NCBI GenBank assembly: GCA_041394265.1
Contig: JAWKIO010000005.1
Span: 3,224,001 to 3,288,000, forward strand
Direction of reading: 5' to 3'
From: Acidimicrobiales bacterium
GTDB lineage: Bacteria; Actinomycetota; Acidimicrobiia; Acidimicrobiales; SZUA-35
DNA: 64,000 nt
The position numbers were made by a program, and so were the translations under genes. Below the pieces are notes generated by a model. That model saw only the letters and a list, made by a program, of their open reading frames with translations. It was not told the DNA's origin and ran no database searches. Shown here one piece after another: positions 6,823 through 15,397 of this stretch; within the stretch, counting starts at the first letter, position 1; every line of letters begins with the position of its first letter.

Positions 6823-8610
6823 ATGACAAACTACTCGCCGCCCCTGCGCTCCCTGAAGTTCGTGCTCGACGAGGTCGTGGGCCTCGAGAGCATCTTGTCC
6901 ACCGATAAATTCGACGGCATCGACGCCGACACCGTCCACATGGTGCTCGAGGAGATCGGGCGATTCATGACCGAGGTCATCGCCCCGACCAACGTCGACG
7001 GCGACCAGATCACCACCAAGTGGTCCGAGGGTGGCGTGGTCACGGCCCCCGAGTCGTTCACGAAGGCCTACAAGCAGTTCGTCGACGCCGGCTACGGCGC
7101 CATTCCGTTCGACCCCACCTACGGGGGCGGCGGCTTCCCATGGGTCACCGCCCTCGCCATCCAGGAGATGATGACCAGCGGCAACATGGCCTTCGCGCTG
7201 TGCCCGCTGCTCACCCAGGGCGCCATCGACGCCATCGAGCACCACGGCTCCGAAGAACAGCAGGCCACCTACCTGCCCAAGATGCTGACCGGCGAGTGGT
7301 CGGGCACGATGAACCTGTCCGAGCCCCAGGCCGGGTCCGACGTCGGCGCCGTGGTCACCAAGGCCGAACCGGTGGGCGACGGCAGCTATCGCATCAAGGG
7401 CCAGAAGATCTGGATCACCTGGGGCGAACACGACATGTCGGACAACATCATCCATCTGGTGTTGGCCCGCACCCCCGGGGCGCCTCCCGGCACCAAGGGC
7501 ATCACGATGTTCCTGGTCCCGAAGTTCCTCCTCGACGCCGACGGCAACCCCGGCGAACGCAACGACGTCTCGTGCGTGTCGATCGAGCACAAGCTCGGCA
7601 TCCACGGCAGCCCCACCTGTGTGCTCAGCTTCGGCGACAACGAGGGTGCGATCGGTTGGCCGGTCGGCGACGAGTTCACCGGCATGCGCAACATGTTCAC
7701 GATGATGAACAACGCTCGTCTGTCGGTTGGGCTCCAGGGCCTGTCGGTTGCCGAGCGGTCGTACCAGATGGGGCTCGATTACGCCCAGGAACGGCTGCAG
7801 GGCACGGCGGTCGGCGCAGAGCGTGGCGTCCAGAGCCCGATCATCGAGCATGCCGACGTCCGCCGCATGCTGATGACCCAACGGTCGTGGATCGATGCCA
7901 TGCGTATCCTGCTCTACACCAACGGCGCCGCGATCGATCTCGCTCGTTCCGCCGAGGACCCCGCAGCGCGAGAGGCCGCCCGTGAGCGGGCCGACCTATT
8001 GATCCCGATCTCGAAGAGCCTCTGCACCGACCTCGGCGTCGAGCTCACCTCGATCACCATCCAGATCTACGGTGGCATGGGCTTCGTCGAGGAAACCGGT
8101 GCCGCCCAGTTCTGGCGCGACAGCCGCATCGCCCCGATCTACGAGGGCACCAACGGCATCCAGGCGGCCGACCTGGTCGGCCGAAAGCTGCCGATGCGAG
8201 GCGGTGCGGTACTCGAAGAGCTGCTCGCCGAGTTCGACACGGCGGCCGACGAGCTGGCCAACGTCGACGGCATGGCCGACGCCGCTGCGGCGCTGCGCCA
8301 GGGACTCGCCACCGCTCGCGACGCGGCAGCGTGGCTGCTCGAGAACGGTCCGTCGGATCCCAACGCCATGCTCGCCGGCTCGACGCCGTTCCTGCGCCTC
8401 CTCGGCACGGTGGTCTGCGGGGGCTTCATGGCGCAGCAGGCCGTCGTCGCTGCTGCTGCCACTGATGATGCCGATGGCTTCTACGCCGCTCGGCTCGCAG
8501 CGTCGGCCTTCTTCGAGACCCAGATCCTGCCGACGGTCGAAGGCCTACTGCCCTCGGTCAAGGCCGGACCGTCGCAGCTCTTCGCCCTGTCACCCAAGCA
8601 GTTCGCTTGA
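6823..8610 (+). CDS. Long-form acyl-CoA dehydrogenase (FadE5/DmdC-like)
   Basis: A 595-residue flavoprotein, about 200 residues longer than the short mitochondrial-type enzymes. This matches the bacterial class with an extra C-terminal helical domain (FadE5, and DmdC of dimethylsulfoniopropionate breakdown). It oxidises an acyl-CoA to the trans-2-enoyl-CoA with FAD. The substrate/FAD segment (MNLSEPQAGSDVG) and the catalytic Glu in the IYEGTNGIQ motif (at about residue 440) are both present. The ATG at 6823 is fixed by a TAGATT box 7 bases upstream. The stop overlaps the lgt start (TGATG). Whether it serves fatty acids or methylmercaptopropionyl-CoA cannot be decided here. Confidence 0.88.
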   Translation: MTNYSPPLRSLKFVLDEVVGLESILSTDKFDGIDADTVHMVLEEIGRFMTEVIAPTNVDGDQITTKWSEGGVVTAPESFTKAYKQFVDAGYGAIPFDPTYGGGGFPWVTALAIQEMMTSGNMAFALCPLLTQGAIDAIEHHGSEEQQATYLPKMLTGEWSGTMNLSEPQAGSDVGAVVTKAEPVGDGSYRIKGQKIWITWGEHDMSDNIIHLVLARTPGAPPGTKGITMFLVPKFLLDADGNPGERNDVSCVSIEHKLGIHGSPTCVLSFGDNEGAIGWPVGDEFTGMRNMFTMMNNARLSVGLQGLSVAERSYQMGLDYAQERLQGTAVGAERGVQSPIIEHADVRRMLMTQRSWIDAMRILLYTNGAAIDLARSAEDPAAREAARERADLLIPISKSLCTDLGVELTSITIQIYGGMGFVEETGAAQFWRDSRIAPIYEGTNGIQAADLVGRKLPMRGGAVLEELLAEFDTAADELANVDGMADAAAALRQGLATARDAAAWLLENGPSDPNAMLAGSTPFLRLLGTVVCGGFMAQQAVVAAAATDDADGFYAARLAASAFFETQILPTVEGLLPSVKAGPSQLFALSPKQFA

Positions 8611-9563
8611 TGCTCATCGGAGCGATGTCCACGGCAGTGGTGGCGTCGATTCCGTCGCCGTCGTTCAGCTCACTCGAGCTCGGGCCACTCACGTTCACGA
8701 TGTATGGCCTGATGATCGCGCTCGGCGTCGTTGCCGCGGTCGAGATCAGTCGCCGGCGGTGGGAAGCGATCGGCGGCAACGGTGACGACATCGCCGATCT
8801 GGCGAAGTGGGGTGTCCCGGCGGGCTTGATCGGGGCCCGGCTCTACCACCTCATCACCGACTGGAAGAGCTACCAGGGCCGTTGGATCGATGGCTTCAAG
8901 ATCTGGGAGGGCGGCCTGGGGATCCCGGGCGGCCTCATCCTCGGTGTCGGTGTCGGCTACTTCTACGCCAAACGACGGGGCTGGGACGTGCCTTGTCTCG
9001 TCGATTGCGTAATTCCCGGCATCCCAGTGGCGCAGGCGATCGGACGCCTCGGGAACTGGTTCAATCAGGAGGTCTACGGGCGGCCGTCCACGTTGCCCTG
9101 GGCGCTCGAGATCGACGCCGAGCATCGTGCGGCCTACCCGAACGACACCACCTTCCATCCGACCTTTCTCTACGAGGGTCTGTTCAATCTGGCCCTTGCT
9201 GCTGCGTTGATCTGGATCGACCGTCGCAAGATTCTCAAGCCTGGCCAGCTCCTTCCGCTGTGGATCGCCGGCTACGGCTTCGGTCGGTTCCTGGTCGAGT
9301 CGGTCCGCGTCGACGCTGCGTCGCAGATCCTCGGCATCCGGGTGAACCACTGGGTGTCCGGCATCGCCGTGGTGGTCGGGCTCGTGTGGTTCGTCGCCTC
9401 GGGCCGCCGCGACGACGACCACGCTCCTTCTGATGCCGACGACGTCGTCGATCTCGATGCTGGCGACGACGCGCTCGACACTGCAGGCGAAGCGGCCCCA
9501 GGGGCGGAGGGTGTCGAGGAACTGGTGGCTGCGGGCGACGACGAGGCCGACCGCGACGCCTGA
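8610..9563 (+). CDS. lgt: Prolipoprotein diacylglyceryl transferase
   Basis: A 317-residue membrane enzyme that moves diacylglycerol from phosphatidylglycerol to the lipobox Cys of prolipoproteins, the first step of lipoprotein maturation. The Lgt signature is clear as AIGRLGNWFNQEVYG, with the conserved Arg, Gly, Asn and Glu. The other conserved Arg is in LIGARLYHLITDW. About seven membrane segments are visible. The last 45 residues are an unusual acidic tail rich in Asp, Glu and Ala, likely cytoplasmic. The ATG at 8610 shares one base with the upstream stop; an internal ATG at 8625 is an alternative start. The stop overlaps the next ATG in the same way, so the three genes are translationally coupled. 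Confidence 0.92.
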   Translation: MLIGAMSTAVVASIPSPSFSSLELGPLTFTMYGLMIALGVVAAVEISRRRWEAIGGNGDDIADLAKWGVPAGLIGARLYHLITDWKSYQGRWIDGFKIWEGGLGIPGGLILGVGVGYFYAKRRGWDVPCLVDCVIPGIPVAQAIGRLGNWFNQEVYGRPSTLPWALEIDAEHRAAYPNDTTFHPTFLYEGLFNLALAAALIWIDRRKILKPGQLLPLWIAGYGFGRFLVESVRVDAASQILGIRVNHWVSGIAVVVGLVWFVASGRRDDDHAPSDADDVVDLDAGDDALDTAGEAAPGAEGVEELVAAGDDEADRDA

Positions 9564-10192
9564 TGTCGGTCGAGGATCGGCAACGCTGGGACGACCGCTA
9601 TCGCCAGGCGTCGACGGCCATCGAACCCCGACCACCGGTCGCCCTCGAGCTGTCCGGCATCGCTGTGCCGACGGGAGGGAGAGCGCTCGACGTGGCCTGC
9701 GGCTCGGGCTCAGTGAGCGTCTGGTTGGCCCAGCGGGGCTTCGAGGTACTCGGCGTCGACGTCTCCCCGGTCGCGCTCGCTGCCGCACGTGACTTGGCCT
9801 CGGCGCACGGCGTCGACGGCACCGCCGGAAAGACCGATGGCACGCTGGCGAGGATCGACGGCACGGCGACGAGGAAGGCCGCCGGCTCGGCTCGCTTCGA
9901 GGCGATCGACCTCGACGACGGGCTGCCTCGAGGCGACGGCGAGCTGGGTAGGTGGGATCTGGTCGTCTGCCAGCGATTCCGTGACCCGGCGCACTACGCC
10001 GATCTCGCGGCCGCCGTCGCTCCGGGCGGATTGCTCGTGATCACGGTGCTGTCGACGGTCGGTCACGTCGGCGACCCGGGTCCCTTCCGGGCAGTGCCGG
10101 GCGAGCTAGTCGGCGCGTTCGGTGGTGTGCTCGACATCCTCTGGTCGTCCGAGGCCGACGGCGAGTCCCACCTCGTCGCCCGCCGGCCCTGA
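9563..10192 (+). CDS. SAM-dependent class I methyltransferase
   Basis: A 209-residue protein with a clear SAM-binding motif I (ALDVACGSGSVSVWLA at about residues 40-55) and motif II (VLGVDVSP). Motif IV-like WDLVVCQRF and motif V-like APGGLLVIT follow. Between motifs II and IV lies an inserted low-complexity stretch with three DGT triplets (about residues 86-108). The N-terminal RWDDRY segment is usual for small thiopurine/tellurite-resistance-type methyltransferases, but the substrate is unknown. It overlaps lgt by one base. A pair of hairpin repeats follows its stop. Confidence 0.8.
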   Translation: MSVEDRQRWDDRYRQASTAIEPRPPVALELSGIAVPTGGRALDVACGSGSVSVWLAQRGFEVLGVDVSPVALAAARDLASAHGVDGTAGKTDGTLARIDGTATRKAAGSARFEAIDLDDGLPRGDGELGRWDLVVCQRFRDPAHYADLAAAVAPGGLLVITVLSTVGHVGDPGPFRAVPGELVGAFGGVLDILWSSEADGESHLVARRP

Positions 10193-10232
10193 TCACACCG
10201 CCCGGGGCGCCACCTGTCGACCTGTCCAGCCG

Positions 10233-10280
10233 CATCTCCTCCATGTGGGCGCTGTTGACGGCACCCATGCACCGGAGTTG
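10233..10280. repeat. Hairpin repeat, sub-family A, copy 1 (48 bases)
   Basis: Two 23-base half-units face each other across a 2-base gap. The outer ends read CATCTCC and CCGGAGTTG. This copy is the most diverged: its inner arms are ATGTGGG and CCCAT with mismatches. It lies between convergent genes, 12 bases from copy 2. Confidence 0.6.
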
Positions 10281-10292
10281 GTGTGGTCCGGG

Positions 10293-10340
10293 CGTCTCCT
10301 CTGCCACGGTGCCGGAGACGGCACCGTGGCGCCGGAGATG
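10293..10340. repeat. Hairpin repeat, sub-family A, copy 2 (48 bases)
   Basis: It has the same 23-2-23 layout as copy 1. The inner arms GCCACGGTGCCG and CGGCACCGTGGC are a perfect 12-base inverted repeat around the tetraloop GAGA, and the outer arms are TCTCC and GGAGA. This is a very stable hairpin between two convergent genes, so it could also act as a bidirectional terminator, although no U-tract follows. Confidence 0.7.
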
Positions 10341-10378
10341 CTGTCGAGGGAGTGAGCGAGCGCAGCGCCGGAGATCGG

Positions 10379-11287
10379 TCAGCCGGCGGCTCGTTTGAAG
10401 ACGTTCGGTGGGAAGGCGGCCGCGTCGATGCAGCGCTGCGACCATTCGCCCAGCTGTTCGACGATGTCGTTGAGGCGGTCGCCGAGTGCCTCGACAATCG
10501 GCTCCTGCAGCCGGTCGGTCCGAGCTTCGATCTCGTCCCGTCGTTGCCGACCAGCGGGGGTGAGTTCGTCGCCGGTGAGCCAACCGTCGGCACGGAGCCG
10601 GTCGGCGGTGGCGCCGAGTTGCTCGGCCGACCAGCCGCGCGTGGCGCTGTAGCTGCCGAACGGCATGCCGAGCCAGCACTCGGTGACGATGTTCATGGCG
10701 ATCGGGTCGAGACCGTGGTCGACGCTCACGAGGTTGTGGCTGTCGCCTCGGTGCTCTCGAAGGAGCTCGCATGCTCGCCACAGTTGGCCGACCGGTTCGT
10801 CGGGCCACGGCAGCGACCTGCCACCGGCGAACAGCGGTCGTGTGGTCGCATCGGCGGCTTCGATCCCTGCTCGGAGCGCCGATGCCACCGACATGATGAG
10901 GTCGTCGTCCTCGGCCAGCGCCGCGCTCAGGCTGGTGATTGTCGCTGCGTCGCGGGTTGTCAACAGGTCGTCGCGGTCGACCGTGGCTCGGCCTGCTTCG
11001 AAGGCCGGGACGAGCAGGTCGGGTGAGAACACGGCGAAGGCGCTGACGACCACACTGGGCGCCGGCTCACCGAGCAGCGCCGCTCGGCTCCACACGTAGC
11101 CCGAGAAGAAGTCGAGGCCGAGACCGGCAAGGGCTTCGTTGGTGGTGCGGCACCACACCGAGTGCATGGCGATCGGCTCGATGGCGTCGCGGAGCCGCCG
11201 GGCGGGAGAGGCGTTCTGCACGGGCGCCGGCGTCGCGCCCGGCGGGCTCGGCACGAAGGCAGCCGCGATGACATCGTCGTATTGCAT
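10379..11287 (-). CDS. SCO6745 family protein
   Basis: A 302-residue, mostly helical protein that matches the actinobacterial SCO6745 family. Recognisable stretches include RRLRDAIEPIAMHSVW near the N-terminus and a winged-helix-like ending (QLGATADRLRADGWL, then ELTPAGRQRRDEIEARTD). That ending resembles MarR-type HTH wings and is why some members are described as HTH proteins. No catalytic motif is seen. Its function is unknown. The ATG at 11287 has TACGTT six bases upstream, so a leaderless message is likely. The gene stands alone and converges on the hairpin repeats. Confidence 0.75.
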   Translation of the reverse strand: MQYDDVIAAAFVPSPPGATPAPVQNASPARRLRDAIEPIAMHSVWCRTTNEALAGLGLDFFSGYVWSRAALLGEPAPSVVVSAFAVFSPDLLVPAFEAGRATVDRDDLLTTRDAATITSLSAALAEDDDLIMSVASALRAGIEAADATTRPLFAGGRSLPWPDEPVGQLWRACELLREHRGDSHNLVSVDHGLDPIAMNIVTECWLGMPFGSYSATRGWSAEQLGATADRLRADGWLTGDELTPAGRQRRDEIEARTDRLQEPIVEALGDRLNDIVEQLGEWSQRCIDAAAFPPNVFKRAAG

Positions 11288-11293
11288 CGCCGC

Positions 11294-11299
11294 AACGTA
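11294..11299 (-). promoter_or_regulatory. -10 element (TACGTT), leaderless promoter for the SCO6745-family gene
   Basis: TACGTT on the - strand ends six bases before the ATG at 11287. Confidence 0.45.
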
Positions 11300-11383
11300 G
11301 CTCGGGCGCTCAGGCCCGGCACCTCCGGTGTCAGGTGTGACGTCTGACTACCCCGAAGCGGCGACATGCGACAGAATGCCTTC

Positions 11384-12580
11384 GTGGCCTACATCGAAGA
11401 CCGAATCGTTCACGACGCCGACGCTCACATCATGGAGACCCCCAACTGGCTCCGGGATTACGCCGATCCCGACATCAGAGCACAACTGGATCGGCCGGAG
11501 TACGCCAACGAGCTCAAGCAATTCGGCGACTTGGTGGGTGTCGATGATCTCGACGCTGCCTTCGACAAGATCCTCAACCGGCACCGGTCGGCCGACTACA
11601 CCGCCGACGAGGCCATCGAGGTGATGAATCGCAAGAACTTCGCCGCCACCGGCTCGTTCCTGGCCGAGGATCGGCCTCGTGTGCTCGACTTCATCGGTGT
11701 CCAGTCGCAGCTGATGTTCAACACGTTCCACAACGCCCGGCTGTTCCGTTGGGAGCACCAGCCCGACCTCGATCTGGCCTACGGCGCCGCCCGGGCGCAC
11801 AACCGAGGCATGGTCGAGTTCTGCTCGGTGAGCGAACGCCTGCTGCCTACGTGTTACGTCCCGCTCGCCGACTTCGATCGGGCAGCGGCGATGGCCAACG
11901 AAGCGATCGAGATGGGCGCCGCGGCGCTGCTGGTCGCGTCGGGTTGCCCAGCGGGCCACTCGCCGAGCCATCGTGGCCTCGATCCGGTGTGGCAAGCCGC
12001 AGCCGATGTCGGCATCCCGGTGGTCTTCCACGTGGGGGGAACCGGTGAGCTGATCGACCCCAACTACTTCGTGAACGGTCTCCCGATCCCGACGGACTTC
12101 CACGGCGGCGACGAGAACTTCCGCTCGGTCGACTACATGGGCATTCCCGTGCCCCCGATGCAGACGTTGGCCACGATGATCTTCGATGGCGTCCTCGACC
12201 GATTCCCGACCCTCAAGTTCGGCGTCGTCGAACAGGGCTGTGTCTGGCTCCCCAGTTGGGCGAAGCAGATGGAGTCCGCGTTCGACGCGTTCTTCCGTCA
12301 CGAGGAACGCCTCCAATCGCTCGAACTGCGACCGAGCGAGTACATCGAGCGGCAGTTGCGGGTCACGCCCTATCCCACCGAGGACATCGGCTGGGTCACC
12401 GAGCAGATGGGGCCGAACGTGTTGCTGTTCAACACCGATTACCCCCACGTCGAGGGTGGCCGTCGCCCGTTCGAGCGGTTCGAACGCAGCCTGGGCGACG
12501 TACCCGAGTCGACCAAGCAGCGGTTCTACTGCGACAACTTCATCGATCTCATGGGAACGGCGGTTGCTGCGCTCGTGTGA
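11384..12580 (+). CDS. Amidohydrolase family protein (Amidohydro_2 type)
   Basis: A 398-residue TIM-barrel metal-dependent hydrolase or decarboxylase of the Amidohydro_2 family. The first metal site is the variant DADAHIME, as in many actinobacterial members. A later His is in VVFHVGGTGE, and the C-terminal acid is in LLFNTDYPHVEGG. Family members include ring-acid decarboxylases (ACMSD-like) and hydrolases, so the reaction is open. I take the GTG at 11384 as start: a CAGAAT box lies six bases upstream and the protein then begins right at the conserved barrel strand. An ATG at 11366 is the alternative. The 3' end overlaps the convergent GGDEF-EAL gene by 32 bases. Confidence 0.8.
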   Translation: MAYIEDRIVHDADAHIMETPNWLRDYADPDIRAQLDRPEYANELKQFGDLVGVDDLDAAFDKILNRHRSADYTADEAIEVMNRKNFAATGSFLAEDRPRVLDFIGVQSQLMFNTFHNARLFRWEHQPDLDLAYGAARAHNRGMVEFCSVSERLLPTCYVPLADFDRAAAMANEAIEMGAAALLVASGCPAGHSPSHRGLDPVWQAAADVGIPVVFHVGGTGELIDPNYFVNGLPIPTDFHGGDENFRSVDYMGIPVPPMQTLATMIFDGVLDRFPTLKFGVVEQGCVWLPSWAKQMESAFDAFFRHEERLQSLELRPSEYIERQLRVTPYPTEDIGWVTEQMGPNVLLFNTDYPHVEGGRRPFERFERSLGDVPESTKQRFYCDNFIDLMGTAVAALV

Positions 12581-14564
12581 GCCAGCGCCATCCAGGTCGC
12601 TGCACCAGTCCCAGCGTCTCCGAGAAGTCGAAGTCCTGATCGGCCAATGCGAGGAAGTCGGCTCCGGGAAGGCCGGCAGCGAACAAGAAGCCTTGACCAT
12701 GGGTGACGCCGAGCCCGCGTAACGCGTCGGCTTGGGCCAAGGTCTCGATGCCTTCGGCAATCACGCGATATCCAAGCGTATGGCCGATGTCGGCGATGGC
12801 CGAAACGATCGCCTGCGACGTGATGTCGGTGACAACGTTCGTGACGAACTCGCGGTCGATCTTCACCGCATCGAGCGGTAGGTGGGTGAGCAACGACATC
12901 GATGACTGGCCCTGTCCGAAGTCGTCGAGCCACACGGAAGCCCCCCGTCGCCGGATGTCGAGAAGGTGCTCCACGACACGCTCGACATCGGCGATGACGC
13001 CGGTCTCGGTGATCTCGACGGTGATGCCGCTCAGATCCGCGTCGCCGTCGAATCGAGCGAGGAGCTCGAGGAGATGCGCCGGTGGCAGGTTGAAGCCCAG
13101 GTCGATCTCGGCACCGATGGACCGAAGCTCGACCTGGAGACGGTGCAGCTCGTCCAACACGATCGCCGATAGGTCGATGTCGAGTCCGAGCTCGGCCGCC
13201 AGTTCGATGAAACTGCCGGCGTCCCGAATCCCGTTGGGGCCGACCCAACGAACCAGACCCTCGGCAGCGTCCACCCGCCCGGAGGTGAGGTCGACGATCG
13301 GTTGGAACCAGCCGGTGAACTCGCCGTTCGCCACCGCATCTCGCAGTTCGGCTTCGTCATCGAGACGGTCGTCGAGGCGGGCTCGCAGCGACGAGTCGAA
13401 AACCGAGGTGCGGGCGCGGCCCTCTCCCTTGGCCTGGTAGAGCGCAGCGTCGGCCAGACGGAGCAGGTCGGCAGATGTGAGACCCTGCTCGCCGGTACAG
13501 GCGACGCCGATGCTTGCGCTCATCCGGTGGCGCCGTCCCTGAAGGTCGAATGGCTCGTCGAAGGCCGTCAACACACGTTCGGCGATGCGAGCCACGTCAT
13601 CGACACCATCGACCTCGGGGATCAACACGGTGAACTCGTCGCCGCCGAGGCGAGCGAGCACGTCGCTCGGACGGAGGCGAGCCAGGATGCGATTGGCCAC
13701 CTCGACCAGGAGCTCGTCGCCTGCCGCGTGGCCGAGTGAGTCGTTCACGACCTTGAAGTGGTCGAGGTCAATGAACAGGAGGCCGACCTGCGAGGTCGAC
13801 GCCTCGGCCGTTGCCATGGCGTGCTCGAGACGCATGGTGAAGTCGGTACGGTTCGACAGCCCGGTCAGCGAGTCACGGCTTGCTTCGACGGCGAGCTGTT
13901 CGTTGCTGACCGACAACTCGGCGGCGGTGGCCTCGTGCTCCAGTGCGAAGTACATGCCCTGTTCGTCGTGGCGCATCTTGATCGCGGAGATCACGGCGCC
14001 AAAGGGGATCGTGTAGACGAGCACGAGCACGGTGTCGAGATCGGTCGCGGATCCCGAGCGGAGGTAGCCGATGCTTGCGGTGATCACGACACCGAGATGG
14101 AACGCCCAGAAGAGTCTCGGCACCGACGCCGAGAACACGGCGTTCGCTGCGAGCGGGGCGAACACGAGCATGCCGGTGAGTGCTCGGTAGGCCGGATCGT
14201 CCGGCATGGCGACCAGCGGAATGGATCCCCAGGTCGATCCGGAGACGGCCATGGCGACGACGAGCGCCACCGGCGGGACGGTGGGCAAGGACGACCGATT
14301 CATCTGTCGGACGGCGAGCAGGCAACTGATGGCGGTGCCCAGCACCAGGAGGGCCCAGGTCACGAGGCCTCGGAACGGCGACTGGTTCCACAACACGATG
14401 GCGAAGCCGCAGATGAACGGGGGCGTCATCACCGACACCACCTCGATCAGATGTCCGGTTCGAGCGAGCAGGCGACGACGGATCTCCGGCTCACGCTGGT
14501 CGTCACGCTCGAATGGGCGCGCCGGCAGGGCCCATTCGACGAGGCGCATGACAAGACCGACCAT
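12549..14564 (-). CDS. Membrane-bound GGDEF-EAL protein (cyclic di-GMP turnover)
   Basis: A 671-residue protein. The N-terminal 230 residues hold about six hydrophobic segments forming a membrane sensor of no named family. A GGDEF domain follows (about 245-400) with an intact RLGGDEF active site and an RPSD inhibitory I-site five residues before it. A complete EAL domain comes next (about 420-660), with EGLVRW for the ExLxR motif and DDFGQGQSS for the conserved metal loop. Both synthesis and hydrolysis of cyclic di-GMP are therefore possible. The last 32 bases overlap the end of the facing amidohydrolase gene. The signal sensed cannot be told. Confidence 0.9.
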   Translation of the reverse strand: MVGLVMRLVEWALPARPFERDDQREPEIRRRLLARTGHLIEVVSVMTPPFICGFAIVLWNQSPFRGLVTWALLVLGTAISCLLAVRQMNRSSLPTVPPVALVVAMAVSGSTWGSIPLVAMPDDPAYRALTGMLVFAPLAANAVFSASVPRLFWAFHLGVVITASIGYLRSGSATDLDTVLVLVYTIPFGAVISAIKMRHDEQGMYFALEHEATAAELSVSNEQLAVEASRDSLTGLSNRTDFTMRLEHAMATAEASTSQVGLLFIDLDHFKVVNDSLGHAAGDELLVEVANRILARLRPSDVLARLGGDEFTVLIPEVDGVDDVARIAERVLTAFDEPFDLQGRRHRMSASIGVACTGEQGLTSADLLRLADAALYQAKGEGRARTSVFDSSLRARLDDRLDDEAELRDAVANGEFTGWFQPIVDLTSGRVDAAEGLVRWVGPNGIRDAGSFIELAAELGLDIDLSAIVLDELHRLQVELRSIGAEIDLGFNLPPAHLLELLARFDGDADLSGITVEITETGVIADVERVVEHLLDIRRRGASVWLDDFGQGQSSMSLLTHLPLDAVKIDREFVTNVVTDITSQAIVSAIADIGHTLGYRVIAEGIETLAQADALRGLGVTHGQGFLFAAGLPGADFLALADQDFDFSETLGLVQRPGWRWLTRAQQPPFP

Positions 14565-14642
14565 CAGCTCAGCTTCGGTCGGCAGGTCTCCATCAGTTGG
14601 TCTCGGCCGAGTTGATCGACCTCGGCGGCGGCGCCGGCCGGC

Positions 14643-15392
14643 TCAGCGGCCCGTCCATCGAGGCGGCCGCTTCTCGAAGAAGGCCGCGATGCCCTCGGCA
14701 CGATCGTCGGAGGCCCAGACAACCTGCTTGGCCGCCTCGGTCGCTCGCCAACCGTCGTCGTCGCCGGCGCCGAGGATGGCGGTCATCGCCTGCAGGCTCT
14801 GCTGCACCGAGGTCGGCGAGTTGGCGGCGATCGTCTCGGCGACGGCAATGGCCTCGTCGAGGGCGGTGCCCGGGGTGACGAGGCGGTTGACGAGCCCGAA
14901 CTGGAGCGCAAGCTGGGGGTCGAGTTCGGCCCCGGTCAACACGACTTCCTTGGCGATGTGCAGCGGCAGCGAGCGCAGCGCCCGAAACAGTCCGCCGCTG
15001 GTGGGGAGCACACCGCGCTTGACCTCGGGGAGCCCAAGACGGATGTTCGACGCGGCGACGATGATGTCGCAACAGAACAGGATCTCGAGCCCGCCGCCGA
15101 GGGCCAGACCCTCGGCGGCGGCCACGAGTGGCTTGGTGCGCGATCGGCGGATGATCCCGTATTCACCGCCCCGAGGCGTGGGCTCGCCGGAGCCTGCTCC
15201 CAGGTCACTGCCGGCCGAGAACATCTCGGTGCCGCCGGTGATGACGGCCACCCATTGCTCCGGGTCGTCCTCGAAAGCGTTGAGGGCGGCATCGAGGCTC
15301 GCCGTCATCTCGGGATCGATGGCGTTCCGCTTCGCCTGGCGGTCGAGGGTGAGGATGGTGATCCGGTCGCGTCGCTCGGTTCGTACGGGCAT
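14643..15392 (-). CDS. Enoyl-CoA hydratase/isomerase (crotonase family)
   Basis: A 249-residue crotonase. The oxyanion-hole segments are FSAGSDLG and EGLALGGGLE. The second catalytic Glu is in RLGLPEVKRGVLP, so hydratase activity is expected. It begins five bases after the stop of the larger FadJ-type gene and has no good Shine-Dalgarno of its own, so translational coupling is likely. With that gene it forms a beta-oxidation pair. The acyl-chain specificity is not visible. Confidence 0.87.
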   Translation of the reverse strand: MPVRTERRDRITILTLDRQAKRNAIDPEMTASLDAALNAFEDDPEQWVAVITGGTEMFSAGSDLGAGSGEPTPRGGEYGIIRRSRTKPLVAAAEGLALGGGLEILFCCDIIVAASNIRLGLPEVKRGVLPTSGGLFRALRSLPLHIAKEVVLTGAELDPQLALQFGLVNRLVTPGTALDEAIAVAETIAANSPTSVQQSLQAMTAILGAGDDDGWRATEAAKQVVWASDDRAEGIAAFFEKRPPRWTGR

Positions 15393-15397
15393 CGGGA

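Noticed and set aside
10233..10340. Paired 48-base repeats as a short CRISPR array
   Set aside because: Only two units, each internally palindromic, with a 12-base spacer and no cas genes nearby.
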